Source of the DNA: Clostridium_B lapidicellarium
GTDB lineage: Bacteria; Bacillota; Clostridia; Clostridiales; Clostridiaceae
Direction: 5' to 3'
Length of the DNA: 64,000 nt
Assembly: GCF_041224415.1 (NCBI RefSeq)
Contig: NZ_JBGFFE010000003.1
Coordinates: forward strand, 103,855 to 167,854
The position numbers and the translations under genes are program-made. The notes beneath the pieces are model-generated. The model was given only the letters and a program-made list of their open reading frames with translations. It ran no database searches and was not told the DNA's origin. This document shows positions 25,174 through 34,027 of this stretch, piece by piece. Positions within the stretch are counted from its first letter, which is position 1. Every line of letters starts with the position of its first letter.

Positions 25174-26025
25174 TTGTATAAAAAAGGAGATTTTCATTTG
25201 CATACAACAGCTTCCGATGGAAGATTATCCCCTGAAAAATTGGTCGAAATGGCTTCCCAAAACAGCATGGATATAATTGCAATAACAGATCATGATACTG
25301 TATCCGGCGTCAATGAAGCTTTAGATGCAGGTAAAAAAGCAAAAATTAAAATCATTCCGGGAATAGAATTGTCTACTCTATATCAGAATAAAAGTGTTCA
25401 CGTATTGGGATATTTTAAAAGTATTTCCGATATATCTTCGGAATTTAAAAATTTTCTAAAAGAAATGAGTATATACAGAGAGAAAAGGGCAAAAAAAATA
25501 GTGGATAATTTATATAAATTCTTCAATATAAAATTGGACTATGAAAATATTCTCAAAAATGCCCATAATATCGTGACAAGGCCGCATATAGCACAGGAAA
25601 TAATAAACGCAGGCTACAATTACAGTTTCAATTATATATTTACAAATTTTATAGGCGATGACTGTCCTGCTTTTGTCCCCAACAAGAAATTGACCACTGA
25701 AGAGGGGATAAAACTACTTAAATCCTTAAATTCCCTGGTGGTTTTGGCCCACCCTGTCCTTATAAAAGGTGTCAATATGGATGATCTGCTAAAGCTTCCA
25801 TTTGACGGTATAGAAGCAATCTATTCCATGAACAGCCCCTCTGATACCAAACTGTTCACAAGATATGCAAAAAAGTACAATAAGATAATAACTGCAGGAT
25901 CTGATTTTCATGGTATGCCCAGAAAGGGCAGAGATGATCCGGAACATTCCCACGTTATAGGTGAAGTCTATCTGGATGCAAAGGGAATAGAAATATTTTT
26001 AAATAAGCTAAACAGTATAAAATAA
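25174..26025 (+). CDS. PHP-domain phosphoesterase
   Basis: A 283-residue PHP metallo-phosphoesterase with the expected metal ligands: DFHLHTTASDG near the N-terminus, ITDHDTVSG near residue 37, GIELST near 65, AHP near 191 and GSDFHG near 246. Relatives (YciV/TrpH) hydrolyse 3',5'-bisphosphate nucleotides or short RNA 5' ends. The frame can begin at GTG 25165 or ATG 25168, but AGGTGA overlaps both. The TTG at 25174 fits the ribosome site and the usual family N-terminus. It is a single gene, convergent with the aminopeptidase. Confidence 0.85.
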   Translation: MYKKGDFHLHTTASDGRLSPEKLVEMASQNSMDIIAITDHDTVSGVNEALDAGKKAKIKIIPGIELSTLYQNKSVHVLGYFKSISDISSEFKNFLKEMSIYREKRAKKIVDNLYKFFNIKLDYENILKNAHNIVTRPHIAQEIINAGYNYSFNYIFTNFIGDDCPAFVPNKKLTTEEGIKLLKSLNSLVVLAHPVLIKGVNMDDLLKLPFDGIEAIYSMNSPSDTKLFTRYAKKYNKIITAGSDFHGMPRKGRDDPEHSHVIGEVYLDAKGIEIFLNKLNSIK

Positions 26026-26028
26026 TCC

Positions 26029-26052
26029 ATGCAACTGCCTCTGGCAATTGCA
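26029..26052. terminator. Stem-loop between convergent PHP and M18 genes
   Basis: TGCAACTGCC pairs with GGCAATTGCA with one mismatch around a short loop. It lies in the 43-base gap between two convergent genes. There is no strong T-run. Confidence 0.5.
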
Positions 26053-26068
26053 CGAATTATTGAGCCTG

Positions 26069-27469
26069 TTATATTTCATTTAAAAAAGCCGTATACCCTT
26101 TTACAGCTTCATATATATCCGCTTTACTTGCCACTTCCCAGGGAGCATGCATGTTTTGAAGTGCTATACCGCAGTCTATAACCTGCATATTGTATTCTGC
26201 CAATATATAAGCTATTGTTCCGCCGCCGCCCTGGTCAACTTTTCCAAGTTCTGCAGTTTGCCAGTACACGTCATTCTTTCCCATTACATTTCTAATTTCT
26301 GCTATATATTCGGGGTTTGCATCATTACATCCCGATTTGCCCTTGGCACCGGTATACTTGTTAAAAACTATACCTTTCCCCAGATAAGCCGCGTTGTTTT
26401 TATCCATGACAGAAGGATAATTTGGATCAAAAGCCGCACTTACATCTGAAGAAAGCATTTTGGAATTGGTCAGAGCTCTTCTGACTTTTAAATCGCTGTA
26501 TTTGCCGCAGAGGGCTGCAACTTCTGCCACGGTATTTTCAAAAAATCTAGACTGCATTCCAGTAGCTCCTACGCTTCCTATCTCCTCTTTATCTACCAGA
26601 AGGGTCACACATGTCTTTTCAGGCTTTTCTACTTTCATCATCGCATCAAAAGATGTATATGCACAAATTTTATCATCATGTCCATAAGCCATGACCATGC
26701 TTCTGTCCAGTCCAAGATCTCTCGCTGCCCCTGCAGGAACAACTTCCAATTCTGCAGATACAAAATCTTCTTCTTCAATGCCGTATTTTTCATTCAACAG
26801 TTTCAGTATATTTTGCTTCACTCTATTTTTGGCTTCCTTATCCTTGATTGGAATGCTTCCCACCAACAGGTTCAGATCTTCACCCTCCACCACTTTAGAG
26901 CCTTTTTTATCCATTTGTTCACCAGCCAGATGTATCAGAAGATCAGATACTCCAAATACAGGATCATCCTTTTTTTCTCCTATCACAACTTTGACTTTGG
27001 TGCCGTCTTTCTTCACGACAACTCCGTGAATAGCTAGCGGCAGTGTAACCCATTGATACTTCTTTATCCCGCCGTAATAATGTGTGTCAAATAGAGCTAA
27101 ATCAGTATCTTCATAAAGCGGGTTCTGTTTTAAATCAAGTCTTGGGGAATCTATGTGCGCCCCAAGTATCCTCATGCCTTTTTCTATATCTTTGTTTCCA
27201 ATTACGAAGAGTGCTAAAGTCTTTCCTTTGTTATTGGCATAGATCTTATCTCCCGGTTTCAATACAGCCTTTTTATCTATAAGATCCTCTATGTTTTTGT
27301 AACCGTTTTTTTCAGCTCTGGATACAAATTCCGATACACATTCCCTCTCAGTCTTACATTTGGATAAAAAGTTTTTGTATTCATCTGATAACTTAAAAAG
27401 AGATTCAAAATCTTTTTTTGAATACTTATCCCAGGCATATTTATACTCTTTAATCAAATCCTTTGACAC
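26069..27469 (-). CDS. M18-family metalloaminopeptidase
   Basis: A 466-residue cytoplasmic zinc aminopeptidase of the M18 (aspartyl aminopeptidase/aminopeptidase I) family. Metal and catalytic motifs include GAHIDSPRLDLK near residue 100, AYGHDDKICAY near 263, DKEEIGS near 292 and SSDVSAAFDP near 345. The C-terminal HAPWEVAS carries the last metal His. It removes N-terminal residues from peptides and supplies free amino acids. It is a single-gene unit. Confidence 0.93.
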   Translation of the reverse strand: MSKDLIKEYKYAWDKYSKKDFESLFKLSDEYKNFLSKCKTERECVSEFVSRAEKNGYKNIEDLIDKKAVLKPGDKIYANNKGKTLALFVIGNKDIEKGMRILGAHIDSPRLDLKQNPLYEDTDLALFDTHYYGGIKKYQWVTLPLAIHGVVVKKDGTKVKVVIGEKKDDPVFGVSDLLIHLAGEQMDKKGSKVVEGEDLNLLVGSIPIKDKEAKNRVKQNILKLLNEKYGIEEEDFVSAELEVVPAGAARDLGLDRSMVMAYGHDDKICAYTSFDAMMKVEKPEKTCVTLLVDKEEIGSVGATGMQSRFFENTVAEVAALCGKYSDLKVRRALTNSKMLSSDVSAAFDPNYPSVMDKNNAAYLGKGIVFNKYTGAKGKSGCNDANPEYIAEIRNVMGKNDVYWQTAELGKVDQGGGGTIAYILAEYNMQVIDCGIALQNMHAPWEVASKADIYEAVKGYTAFLNEI

Positions 27470-27573
27470 TTAAATCTCCCCTATCTATAATTTATTTATT
27501 ATCAACTATATTTTATCACAAAACATAGGAATCAACTTATTTTTTGTATTTTTTATTAAAATATTTAAAGATC

Positions 27574-28512
27574 TCAGAGCCATTTTTTCCTTTTGAATAT
27601 ACATATCAGAATTATAGCTATAAAGGTCATAATTATAATTACATAATGGCACCCGTTTTCCACCTCCATAAACGGTACACCCTTCAAATTAGTGCCATAA
27701 ATGCTGCTTATAAGATTTAAAGGCAAAAATATAGTCGCTATTACAGTAAATATTTTCATGAGTTCGTTTGTCTTATTGGCTATTTCCGATTCAAAAGCCT
27801 CCCTTACCATGGCCAGATCTTGAACCAGGCTTTCGAGGGAAATCATAAGTTTCTCTATCTTCTTACTCAGGCTCACAAAATACTTTAAACTTTCTTTTTC
27901 AATGACCAGGTTATCATTTATAGTCAAGCTATCCCCTATATAGATCAGGGGGCTTAGATATTTTCTTATTTTATAGACCTGTCTTCTTAAAGTTATCAGA
28001 TTGTCTATTTGATCCTGCCTCGGATCTTTCAATATATTTATCTCAATTTTATCTGCCTCCACTTCAAGTGCAGAAATTATATCGTAGTTTTTCATAACTA
28101 TTCTGTCCAGTATACAGTAAAGAAGTATTGATGGCCTGGGATTGTCTTTCAGCACAAAACAATTTCTCCAGCCATTTATATCCTCTATCAAATTTTCAAG
28201 TATGTCAATTCTGTATTTATACACTGTTATTATGTACTTCCTGCTTAAAAAAACGTCCAATTCCCTGGGAGCAACTATTCTCTCCATGTAATTCAATACG
28301 TTGAACACTATAAATATATATCCGTTAAAAAAATTTATTTTTGATTCCTGAGAAAGACTCTTGCACTCATCTATGGTATTCTCGTCTACGGTTAAGAAAT
28401 CATTTAGTTTTTGAACCTCATCTATATGAAGTAGTATCCAATAATGCCCATGTACAGTATCAAAGGATTTGCCAATCTCCTTGAAGTTATTATCTATATC
28501 CAGTACCTTCAT
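27574..28512 (-). CDS. CorA-like divalent cation transport family protein with variant GTN motif
   Basis: A 312-residue CorA/MIT-superfamily protein: a long N-terminal cytoplasmic domain, a stalk helix, and two C-terminal membrane helices (about residues 254-274 and 287-306). The loop motif that is GMN in magnesium channels reads YGTN here. The ATG at 28512 lies nine bases after GGTGGT; the longer frame begins at GTG 28524 inside that site. It may move Mg2+, Co2+ or another ion. The changed Met weakens a confident CorA assignment. Confidence 0.85.
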   Translation of the reverse strand: MKVLDIDNNFKEIGKSFDTVHGHYWILLHIDEVQKLNDFLTVDENTIDECKSLSQESKINFFNGYIFIVFNVLNYMERIVAPRELDVFLSRKYIITVYKYRIDILENLIEDINGWRNCFVLKDNPRPSILLYCILDRIVMKNYDIISALEVEADKIEINILKDPRQDQIDNLITLRRQVYKIRKYLSPLIYIGDSLTINDNLVIEKESLKYFVSLSKKIEKLMISLESLVQDLAMVREAFESEIANKTNELMKIFTVIATIFLPLNLISSIYGTNLKGVPFMEVENGCHYVIIIMTFIAIILICIFKRKKWL

Positions 28513-28569
28513 AAAAAACACCACCAGATATTAGTTTGTTAATTTAATTAAGAAATAATTCACTGCATG

Positions 28570-28595
28570 AAAAAAAAGGGTGTAAAAAACCCTTT
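28570..28595 (-). terminator. Terminator of the hprK / cyclo-ligase unit
   Basis: A seven-base stem AAAGGGT with ACCCTTT, followed on the minus strand by a run of eight T. It lies 21 bases past the cyclo-ligase stop. Confidence 0.88.
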
Positions 28596-28615
28596 CACCG
28601 CCATATTTTTAAAAT

Positions 28616-29167
28616 TCAATCCGAAATAATACCGTCCACAAGTATATCATGTTCTTCTCTGGGAACTTTATCCAAAATCTGAAAGCTGTAGGCCAGAGCT
28701 ATCTTCTTAGAATCACTTCCTGTCAGTTTGAGAAATCTGTCATAATATCCTCCACCGTATCCAACTCTTCCTCCACTTCTGTCAAAAGCGATACCTGGAA
28801 CATAACACAGATCTATCGCGGATTCCTTTACCCTTGAATCCATATTTTCCGGCTCAAGTATCCTATATGCACCAATTTTGAGTTCGTCAAAGCGGCGTAT
28901 TCTTACCGCAGCCATTCCCCTCTCCCTGGATATGGTTTTGGGAACAGAAACATTCTTGCCGTCCTTCAAGGCTCTCTTTATAATCCTGTGGGTATCAACT
29001 TCCGTTCCAAAGCTTACAAATATGAATAAATTTCTGGCCTCCCTGTACTCCCTGCTCGACAGAACTTTTTGTGATATTATATCATCCAATGCTTTCCTTT
29101 CAATATTGGACAAACTGTTCCTTTTCATCTTGATCTTTTCCCTGATATAGTTCTTGTCTATTTGCAT
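28616..29167 (-). CDS. 5-formyltetrahydrofolate cyclo-ligase
   Basis: A 183-residue MTHFS-family enzyme that converts 5-formyl-THF to 5,10-methenyl-THF with ATP, recycling folate into the one-carbon pool. It shows the N-terminal basic IREKIKMKRNSL, the mid-region FVSFGTEVDT and the C-terminal phosphate/folate site DRSGGRVGYGGGYYDRFL near residue 132. It overlaps the hprK stop by ten bases and is therefore translationally linked to it. Confidence 0.94.
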   Translation of the reverse strand: MQIDKNYIREKIKMKRNSLSNIERKALDDIISQKVLSSREYREARNLFIFVSFGTEVDTHRIIKRALKDGKNVSVPKTISRERGMAAVRIRRFDELKIGAYRILEPENMDSRVKESAIDLCYVPGIAFDRSGGRVGYGGGYYDRFLKLTGSDSKKIALAYSFQILDKVPREEHDILVDGIISD

Positions 29168-30081
29168 GATCTTCTTTTCTCCATTTCCTGTATTCTTCCG
29201 CTTATAACGTCAACAGGACTTATACTTGATATAAGGCTGTATCTGTAATTTGCTGCCGCAGCTTCAATTATAACAGCAAGATTTCTGCCGGGCCTTATGG
29301 GAATTTTTATTTTTCTCACCGGAACACTCAGAATATTCATGTACTCCTTATCTATTCCAAGCCTGTCATAATTCTCATCCTCTTTCCACTGCTCCAAACA
29401 TATTACAAGACTGATCTTTTTGGTTTTAAGCACGGAACTCAACCCATAAAGTGCCGGAATATCAATTATTCCCATGCCTCTAACTTCTATCATGCCGGAT
29501 GTAATATATGGCGAGGTACCGTGAAGTATTCCATCTATGCGCTTTATATCCACGGCATCATCAGCTACCAGCCTATGTCCCCTCTTTATAAGTTCCAGTG
29601 CGGTTTCACTTTTGCCTATGCCACTTTCACCTGTTATAAGTATACCTATTCCATATACGTCAACTAGAACTCCATGGAGTCTCGTTTCAGGTGCAAGTTT
29701 ATCGTCTAGATAATTCATAAGCTTATTTATAAACCTTGTCGATATATTATCAGTTCTAAGTATCCACCTTTTATTGGAAATCGCACTTTCCAGAAATTCT
29801 TTATGCGGTTTTAAATTTCTGGTAATTATGGTACAGGGATTGTAAAATTCAAAATACTTTTCAAGCCTCTTTTTTCTGAGTTCCGGCTGCATTGCATCCA
29901 GAAAACTCCATTCAGCTTTACCCACTATCTGAACTCTTTTATTTGCATAATAATTGTAAAATCCGCTAAACTGAAGTCCCGGCCTGTTTATATCACTTTC
30001 AGTTATTTTATTCACTTTGTCTCCTCTGGCTATAACTTCTAAATCTAAATCCTTTATAATATCTTTTACCGTTACCGGCAT
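29158..30081 (-). CDS. hprK: HPr kinase/phosphorylase
   Basis: A 307-residue bifunctional enzyme that phosphorylates and dephosphorylates Ser46 of HPr, the switch for carbon catabolite control in Firmicutes. It shows the N-terminal domain, His in RLHGVLV near residue 135, Walker A GESGIGKSE near 152 and the HPrK signature EVRGMGIIDIPALYG near 200. It is the first gene of a two-gene unit with the cyclo-ligase and has a clear promoter. It implies CcpA-type control in this organism, relevant to the lct and aco genes. Confidence 0.96.
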   Translation of the reverse strand: MPVTVKDIIKDLDLEVIARGDKVNKITESDINRPGLQFSGFYNYYANKRVQIVGKAEWSFLDAMQPELRKKRLEKYFEFYNPCTIITRNLKPHKEFLESAISNKRWILRTDNISTRFINKLMNYLDDKLAPETRLHGVLVDVYGIGILITGESGIGKSETALELIKRGHRLVADDAVDIKRIDGILHGTSPYITSGMIEVRGMGIIDIPALYGLSSVLKTKKISLVICLEQWKEDENYDRLGIDKEYMNILSVPVRKIKIPIRPGRNLAVIIEAAAANYRYSLISSISPVDVISGRIQEMEKRRSCK

Positions 30082-30114
30082 CTTATCACCCCTTGTGATT
30101 CATCTCATAAATTA

Positions 30115-30143
30115 ATTATATCAAAAGGCATTGAGGGTATCAA
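30115..30143 (-). promoter_or_regulatory. Predicted sigma-A promoter of hprK
   Basis: TTGATA (30138-30143), 17 bases, TATAAT (30115-30120) on the minus strand, giving a short leader to the hprK ATG at 30081. Confidence 0.75.
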
Positions 30144-30318
30144 TCTCGGACAGATTTGCCTAATTGAACAAACTGCCTATCATAGAGCTTCATATTGACA
30201 TTTATTATTAAAATTTATTATTTTTATTAAAATATACAAAAAACTTTTAGACATTATTTTGTTTTAGAAAAATTTTCCATAGCATTTTATATCAGTATAT
30301 ACAGACACATTTTTCTTT

Positions 30319-30361
30319 TTTTCCACATTTTTTCCACAGAATAATCCACACCTTATCTACA
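30319..30361 (+). promoter_or_regulatory. Four phased DnaA-like boxes upstream of a spo0E-like gene
   Basis: Same-strand nine-mers TTTTCCACA (30319), TTTTCCACA (30330), TAATCCACA (30342) and TTATCTACA (30353), each one base from TTATCCACA. Their starts are 11, 12 and 11 bases apart, about one helical turn. They lie in the 397-base gap between hprK and the spo0E-like gene. DnaA binding is inferred. Confidence 0.55.
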
Positions 30362-30478
30362 GAAATTATGTTTATTTTTGTAATTTGCTGTATTTTAGTG
30401 ACTAATAAAAGATATGTTTATTTTTTTATTATCTGGTAAAATATAAGAGTAATAAAGTTACCTTGTGGGGGAATAACG

Positions 30479-30643
30479 ATGAAAAATGATTTAGCAAATT
30501 TGGATACTAAAATAAATGATCTAAAAGAAACTTTGTATCTATTGATAAAAAATGGCAGCCTTACAGATGAAACAGTAGTTAAGTGCAGTGAGAAACTGGA
30601 CAAGCTAATTTTAGAATATCAAAAAAGGGATACCGTTAGTTAA
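30479..30643 (+). CDS. Spo0E-family sporulation regulatory aspartyl-phosphatase
   Basis: A 54-residue protein of the Spo0E-like family, which dephosphorylates Spo0A~P and delays sporulation. The family signature SxxLDxLIxxY is present as SEKLDKLILEY (residues 37-47), preceded by a helix (LDTKINDLKETLYLLIKNG) that forms the other half of the helical hairpin. GTGGGGG lies ahead of the ATG. It is a single gene with its own leader and terminator. It was identified from the sequence despite its small size. Confidence 0.88.
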   Translation: MKNDLANLDTKINDLKETLYLLIKNGSLTDETVVKCSEKLDKLILEYQKRDTVS

Positions 30644-30666
30644 ATTTTTTAACATAGTTAAAATAA

Positions 30667-30680
30667 GGGGCCGAAGCCCC
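30667..30680. terminator. Bidirectional terminator between spo0E-like gene and helD
   Basis: GGGGC and GCCCC close a tetraloop: CGAA read on the plus strand, and the extra-stable C(UUCG)G loop read on the minus strand. On the minus strand TTATTTT follows. The minus orientation ends helD and is the stronger one. Confidence 0.8.
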
Positions 30681-30708
30681 CTGTTTTCAAAATGTTTTTT
30701 AAATTTTT

Positions 30709-33030
30709 TCACCTGGCACAGGATTTAATAATATTTGATATTTTACCCGAATAAAATATATATTCCATGTGGAGGGCTCTCGTAAGGGCTACATAAAGTA
30801 TCTTCTTATCCAATTCACTTTCAGTATAATTTTCTTCGTTACAATTGTATATTACACTGCAGTCAAATTCCAGACCCTTTGTCATATAAGATGGAATTAT
30901 CATCTTTTCTTCTTCCAATACATTGTCGTTTTCCCTGATTAACTTCCAGCTGTAAGCACTGTATTTCTTTAAATAATTCCTGATTTTTCTACATTGAGTG
31001 GAAGTTTTTCCTATAACTGCTATGGTACTCTTACCATTTTCTTGGACTCTCTTTACTATTTTATCCAGTTTTCCACTAAAATCCCTGTTGTTTGTAAATT
31101 CAAATATCCTAGGTTTATCACCATGCCTCAAAGTAGGTTTTACAGAGCTGAGATTGTTTTTCTGAAGTCTAAGCACTTTGTTGGCAAATTCCATTATCTC
31201 CACTGTAGAACGGTAGCTCTGGGTCAGCTGAAAAAATTTTGTACTTTCCTTAAAAATATTTTTTGAAATGTCATTCCAATCGGATATGCCCCTATAATCA
31301 TATATGCCTTGGGCAATATCCCCCACTATGGTCATAGAAGCATTTGTGCTTATTTTCCTTAAAACTGCCATTTCAAAATTACTGTAATCCTGTGCTTCAT
31401 CCACAACAAGATATTTATATTTGAATTTTTTAGGCACTCCCTCTATTTTAAATTTCAAATAGCAGAGAGCTGCCAGATCGTCGCTGTCTACAATATTATT
31501 TTCAACATTCAATTTTGTTTCTCTTACCAGGTTGTTCCAGCATGTTTTAGAAAGTCTTTTTGCTATGATCTTTTCAAATACTTCTTCTTCTGTCAGAAAA
31601 TTTTCATAGAGTCTAGATGTGTCCACCTCAATCCAGCTATGAAAATAATCATCAAAATTTTTTCTGGCCTGGGTCATTATATGTACCCTCTTCCTATCCC
31701 TTTTATCATATATGTTTCTAATCTCTTTTCTTTTATCCGGGCCGTCTTTCACAGTTCTTTTCAATCTGGCAATTTGATAATCATAAAGAAAATCTACCTT
31801 ATTTATGACCTTTCTTATTTTATCGTCTATTTTCAGTTCAAAATATTTTTTTATTTTGTACTTTTTTTGATTGGCAGGCAGATACTTCATATCCTCCGAA
31901 TACAGCCTGCATATTTCACTTTTGTCAAATAGAATATAATTGTCTACCTTTATATCATCTATGTTTAAATCTTTTTTTTCAATATATTCTATGTACTCGT
32001 CTATCAATTCCCTATATAAAATACTTCCCTTTATGCGGCTGTTCAATGTTATGTTCTTGATGGAAGAATACTGCTTGTTTTCAAGTATATCCGACAGCTT
32101 CTTACCCTTTGAATATATTTTGCCTTTAATGTGTAATATTTTACTGCACATGCCTTCAAAAGTCATCTGTTTTACCTCATCTATCCCCAAATCCGGGAGT
32201 ATATCCGATATGTAATTCAGGAAAAGCTTATTTGGTGCTATGATCAAAACATCTTTCCCATTTAACCTGCCCTTATATCTATAAAGCAAATAAGCCAGTC
32301 TATATAAGGCTACCGTAGTTTTTCCAGAACCGGCGGCACCTTGAAACATAAGAGTCATGTTCTTTTCAGCTCTTATTATATTGTTTTGCTCTTTTTGAAT
32401 AGTTGCAACTACATTTTTAAGCCTGTTGTTTACACTCTGGTTTAAATTTATCTTTAGAAATTCATCTACTAGTGGATTCCCCTCTTCCCTATTGGATTTT
32501 AGAACTATCTCATTTATGCCCTCGTCAAAGGCATCTTTCAATTCTCCGTTTTCAATCAAAAATTTCCTTTTCAGGCTCAGTTCCCCGTTTACTATGCCAA
32601 CGGGAGATCTGTAAAAAGTTTTCCCCTCCACGCCACTATAGTATAAATCCGCTATGGGAGCTCTCCAGTCAATTACTTTTTCATCTCCATTTTGTATATC
32701 TCCAAGCCCAAATTTACCTATATAAAAAGTTTCCTTTTCATTTTTATATTCTCTAAAATCAATTCTTCCAAAATAAGGTTTTTTTCTGCTCTCTTCATAC
32801 TTTTCAAGACTTTTATGGGTAATGCCATAAAGTTTTTCTTTTGTATCGAGTTCCTCATTATATTTCCCTTTGGCCTGCTTTCTCAATTTGTCTATAATTA
32901 TCTCCAATTTTTGATCATTTTGCCTCATATCTTTTATTTCTGATTCTACCCATTTTAAAGTGTCCTTTAAATGTGTCCTTTCTATTTTCATTTCACCAGA
33001 ATCTATGGACAATATTATCCCTTCTCTCAT
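30709..33030 (-). CDS. helD: HelD-like UvrD/Rep superfamily helicase
   Basis: A 773-residue SF1-type ATPase of the HelD family, which in Bacillus binds RNA polymerase and releases stalled complexes. The N-terminal coiled-coil arm spans roughly residues 15-60. Walker A GAAGSGKTT lies near residue 230, the Walker B/DEAQ box VVDEAQDYS near 546, and later motifs QSYRSTVEI near 600 and YVALTRALH near 750. The start is uncertain: the ATG at 33030 lacks a ribosome site, whereas a TTG at 33012 follows GAAGGG. Length fits either. Confidence 0.9.
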   Translation of the reverse strand: MREGIILSIDSGEMKIERTHLKDTLKWVESEIKDMRQNDQKLEIIIDKLRKQAKGKYNEELDTKEKLYGITHKSLEKYEESRKKPYFGRIDFREYKNEKETFYIGKFGLGDIQNGDEKVIDWRAPIADLYYSGVEGKTFYRSPVGIVNGELSLKRKFLIENGELKDAFDEGINEIVLKSNREEGNPLVDEFLKINLNQSVNNRLKNVVATIQKEQNNIIRAEKNMTLMFQGAAGSGKTTVALYRLAYLLYRYKGRLNGKDVLIIAPNKLFLNYISDILPDLGIDEVKQMTFEGMCSKILHIKGKIYSKGKKLSDILENKQYSSIKNITLNSRIKGSILYRELIDEYIEYIEKKDLNIDDIKVDNYILFDKSEICRLYSEDMKYLPANQKKYKIKKYFELKIDDKIRKVINKVDFLYDYQIARLKRTVKDGPDKRKEIRNIYDKRDRKRVHIMTQARKNFDDYFHSWIEVDTSRLYENFLTEEEVFEKIIAKRLSKTCWNNLVRETKLNVENNIVDSDDLAALCYLKFKIEGVPKKFKYKYLVVDEAQDYSNFEMAVLRKISTNASMTIVGDIAQGIYDYRGISDWNDISKNIFKESTKFFQLTQSYRSTVEIMEFANKVLRLQKNNLSSVKPTLRHGDKPRIFEFTNNRDFSGKLDKIVKRVQENGKSTIAVIGKTSTQCRKIRNYLKKYSAYSWKLIRENDNVLEEEKMIIPSYMTKGLEFDCSVIYNCNEENYTESELDKKILYVALTRALHMEYIFYSGKISNIIKSCAR

Positions 33031-33159
33031 TCATTATACTCAAAGATAATTTTATATTTAACATTATAGCATTTTTAAAACCGGGAGATCTAAATTGATC
33101 CTTTAATGAAATAAATGTATAATTTATTTATCGATGGATACAGGAAGGAGATAATATAC

Positions 33160-33636
33160 TTGGCAGTAAAAGAGATATTACAATTTGGAAATAAATTATT
33201 GAAAAGAGTCAGCAGACCGGTAAAAGAAATAAATGATGAAACTTTAAAAGTTGTAGAAGATCTCAAAGACACGCTGGATAATAACCCCGGTGGTGTCGGA
33301 CTTGCTGCTCCTCAAATAGGAGTACTCAAGAAAATTATAGTCATAGATTTAAAGGAAAAAGATTTCAAGCCTATAATTTTAATAAACCCCAAAATAATCA
33401 AAAAAATAGGAAAGCAGGAAAGTGTAGAGGGCTGTTTAAGTTATCCAGGCTACGAGGGGATTGTAATAAGGCCAAAAAAAATCCTGGTAACATATCAGGA
33501 TATAAAAGGCAGTGAGATGACCTATAAGGTAGATGGTATTTTATCCAACGTATTTTGCCATGAAATAGATCATCTATTTGGCATCTTGTATACAGATAAA
33601 GCAAAAAAAATATATAAGGTAAAAGACTCCAACTGA
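33160..33636 (+). CDS. def: Peptide deformylase
   Basis: A 158-residue metalloenzyme that removes the formyl group from nascent proteins. All three motifs are present: GVGLAAPQIG near residue 43, EGCLSYP near 88 and the zinc-binding HEIDH near 131. The open frame extends to 33115, but AAGGAG is followed nine bases later by the TTG at 33160, and translation from there gives the usual short N-terminus, so I chose it. It is a single gene, away from fmt and priA. Confidence 0.93.
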   Translation: MAVKEILQFGNKLLKRVSRPVKEINDETLKVVEDLKDTLDNNPGGVGLAAPQIGVLKKIIVIDLKEKDFKPIILINPKIIKKIGKQESVEGCLSYPGYEGIVIRPKKILVTYQDIKGSEMTYKVDGILSNVFCHEIDHLFGILYTDKAKKIYKVKDSN

Positions 33637-33641
33637 AAATA

Positions 33642-33675
33642 AAATAGAATTGTCCTGAAATGGGCAATTCTATTT
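33642..33675. terminator. Terminator after peptide deformylase gene
   Basis: Fourteen-base arms (AAATAGAATTGTCC with GGGCAATTCTATTT, one wobble) around a six-base loop. It is placed between the convergent def and CC-motif genes. Confidence 0.75.
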
Positions 33676-33698
33676 GACGTTCAACTTAAAAAAACAAT

Positions 33699-34004
33699 TC
33701 ATAGATACTTTACATAGATACCTTTTGAACCAAATCGTTTGCCAATCAAAGGCAATTCTACCTTTTCATATATGAGTACCTCCTCCTCCATTTCAAGTCC
33801 TCTTTCCACATATACATTTACACCTTTGTAGCTGTACTTGTTGAATATCTTTCTGCTTCCCTTGAATTCCTCTGAAAATTCTATAATTATATCCCGCACT
33901 TCCATAGAACAGCACCCTCCACCTGCAGAAATAGTTTTAACTACAAAATCTCCGCCTTTTTCTTTCGCATAATCAAGAGCCCTGTCATCGATAGTCAGTT
34001 TCAC
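33699..34004 (-). CDS. Small CC-motif protein, HesB/IscA-like or CC/Se family
   Basis: A 101-residue protein with a Gly-Gly-Gly-Cys-Cys motif at residues 28-32 (ISAGGGCCSMEV) and a C-terminal half rich in beta strands. The layout matches short proteins annotated as CC/Se motif family, in which the first Cys may be selenocysteine in relatives, and it recalls HesB/IscA scaffolds. Here both positions are ordinary Cys codons. A thiol-redox or metal role is plausible but not shown. It is 24 bases downstream of nothing but lies after the radical SAM gene's promoter side, so operon membership is unclear. Confidence 0.6.
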   Translation of the reverse strand: MKLTIDDRALDYAKEKGGDFVVKTISAGGGCCSMEVRDIIIEFSEEFKGSRKIFNKYSYKGVNVYVERGLEMEEEVLIYEKVELPLIGKRFGSKGIYVKYL

Positions 34005-34027
34005 GATACCAACTCCTTTACTGTAAT

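Noticed and set aside
30319..30361. Replication origin
   Set aside because: Only four imperfect boxes on one strand, with no dnaA, dnaN or DNA-unwinding element next to them. A regulatory site is more likely than oriC.
30418..30603. A 61-codon minus-strand frame over the spo0E-like gene
   Set aside because: It is antisense to the Spo0E signature and has no ribosome site.
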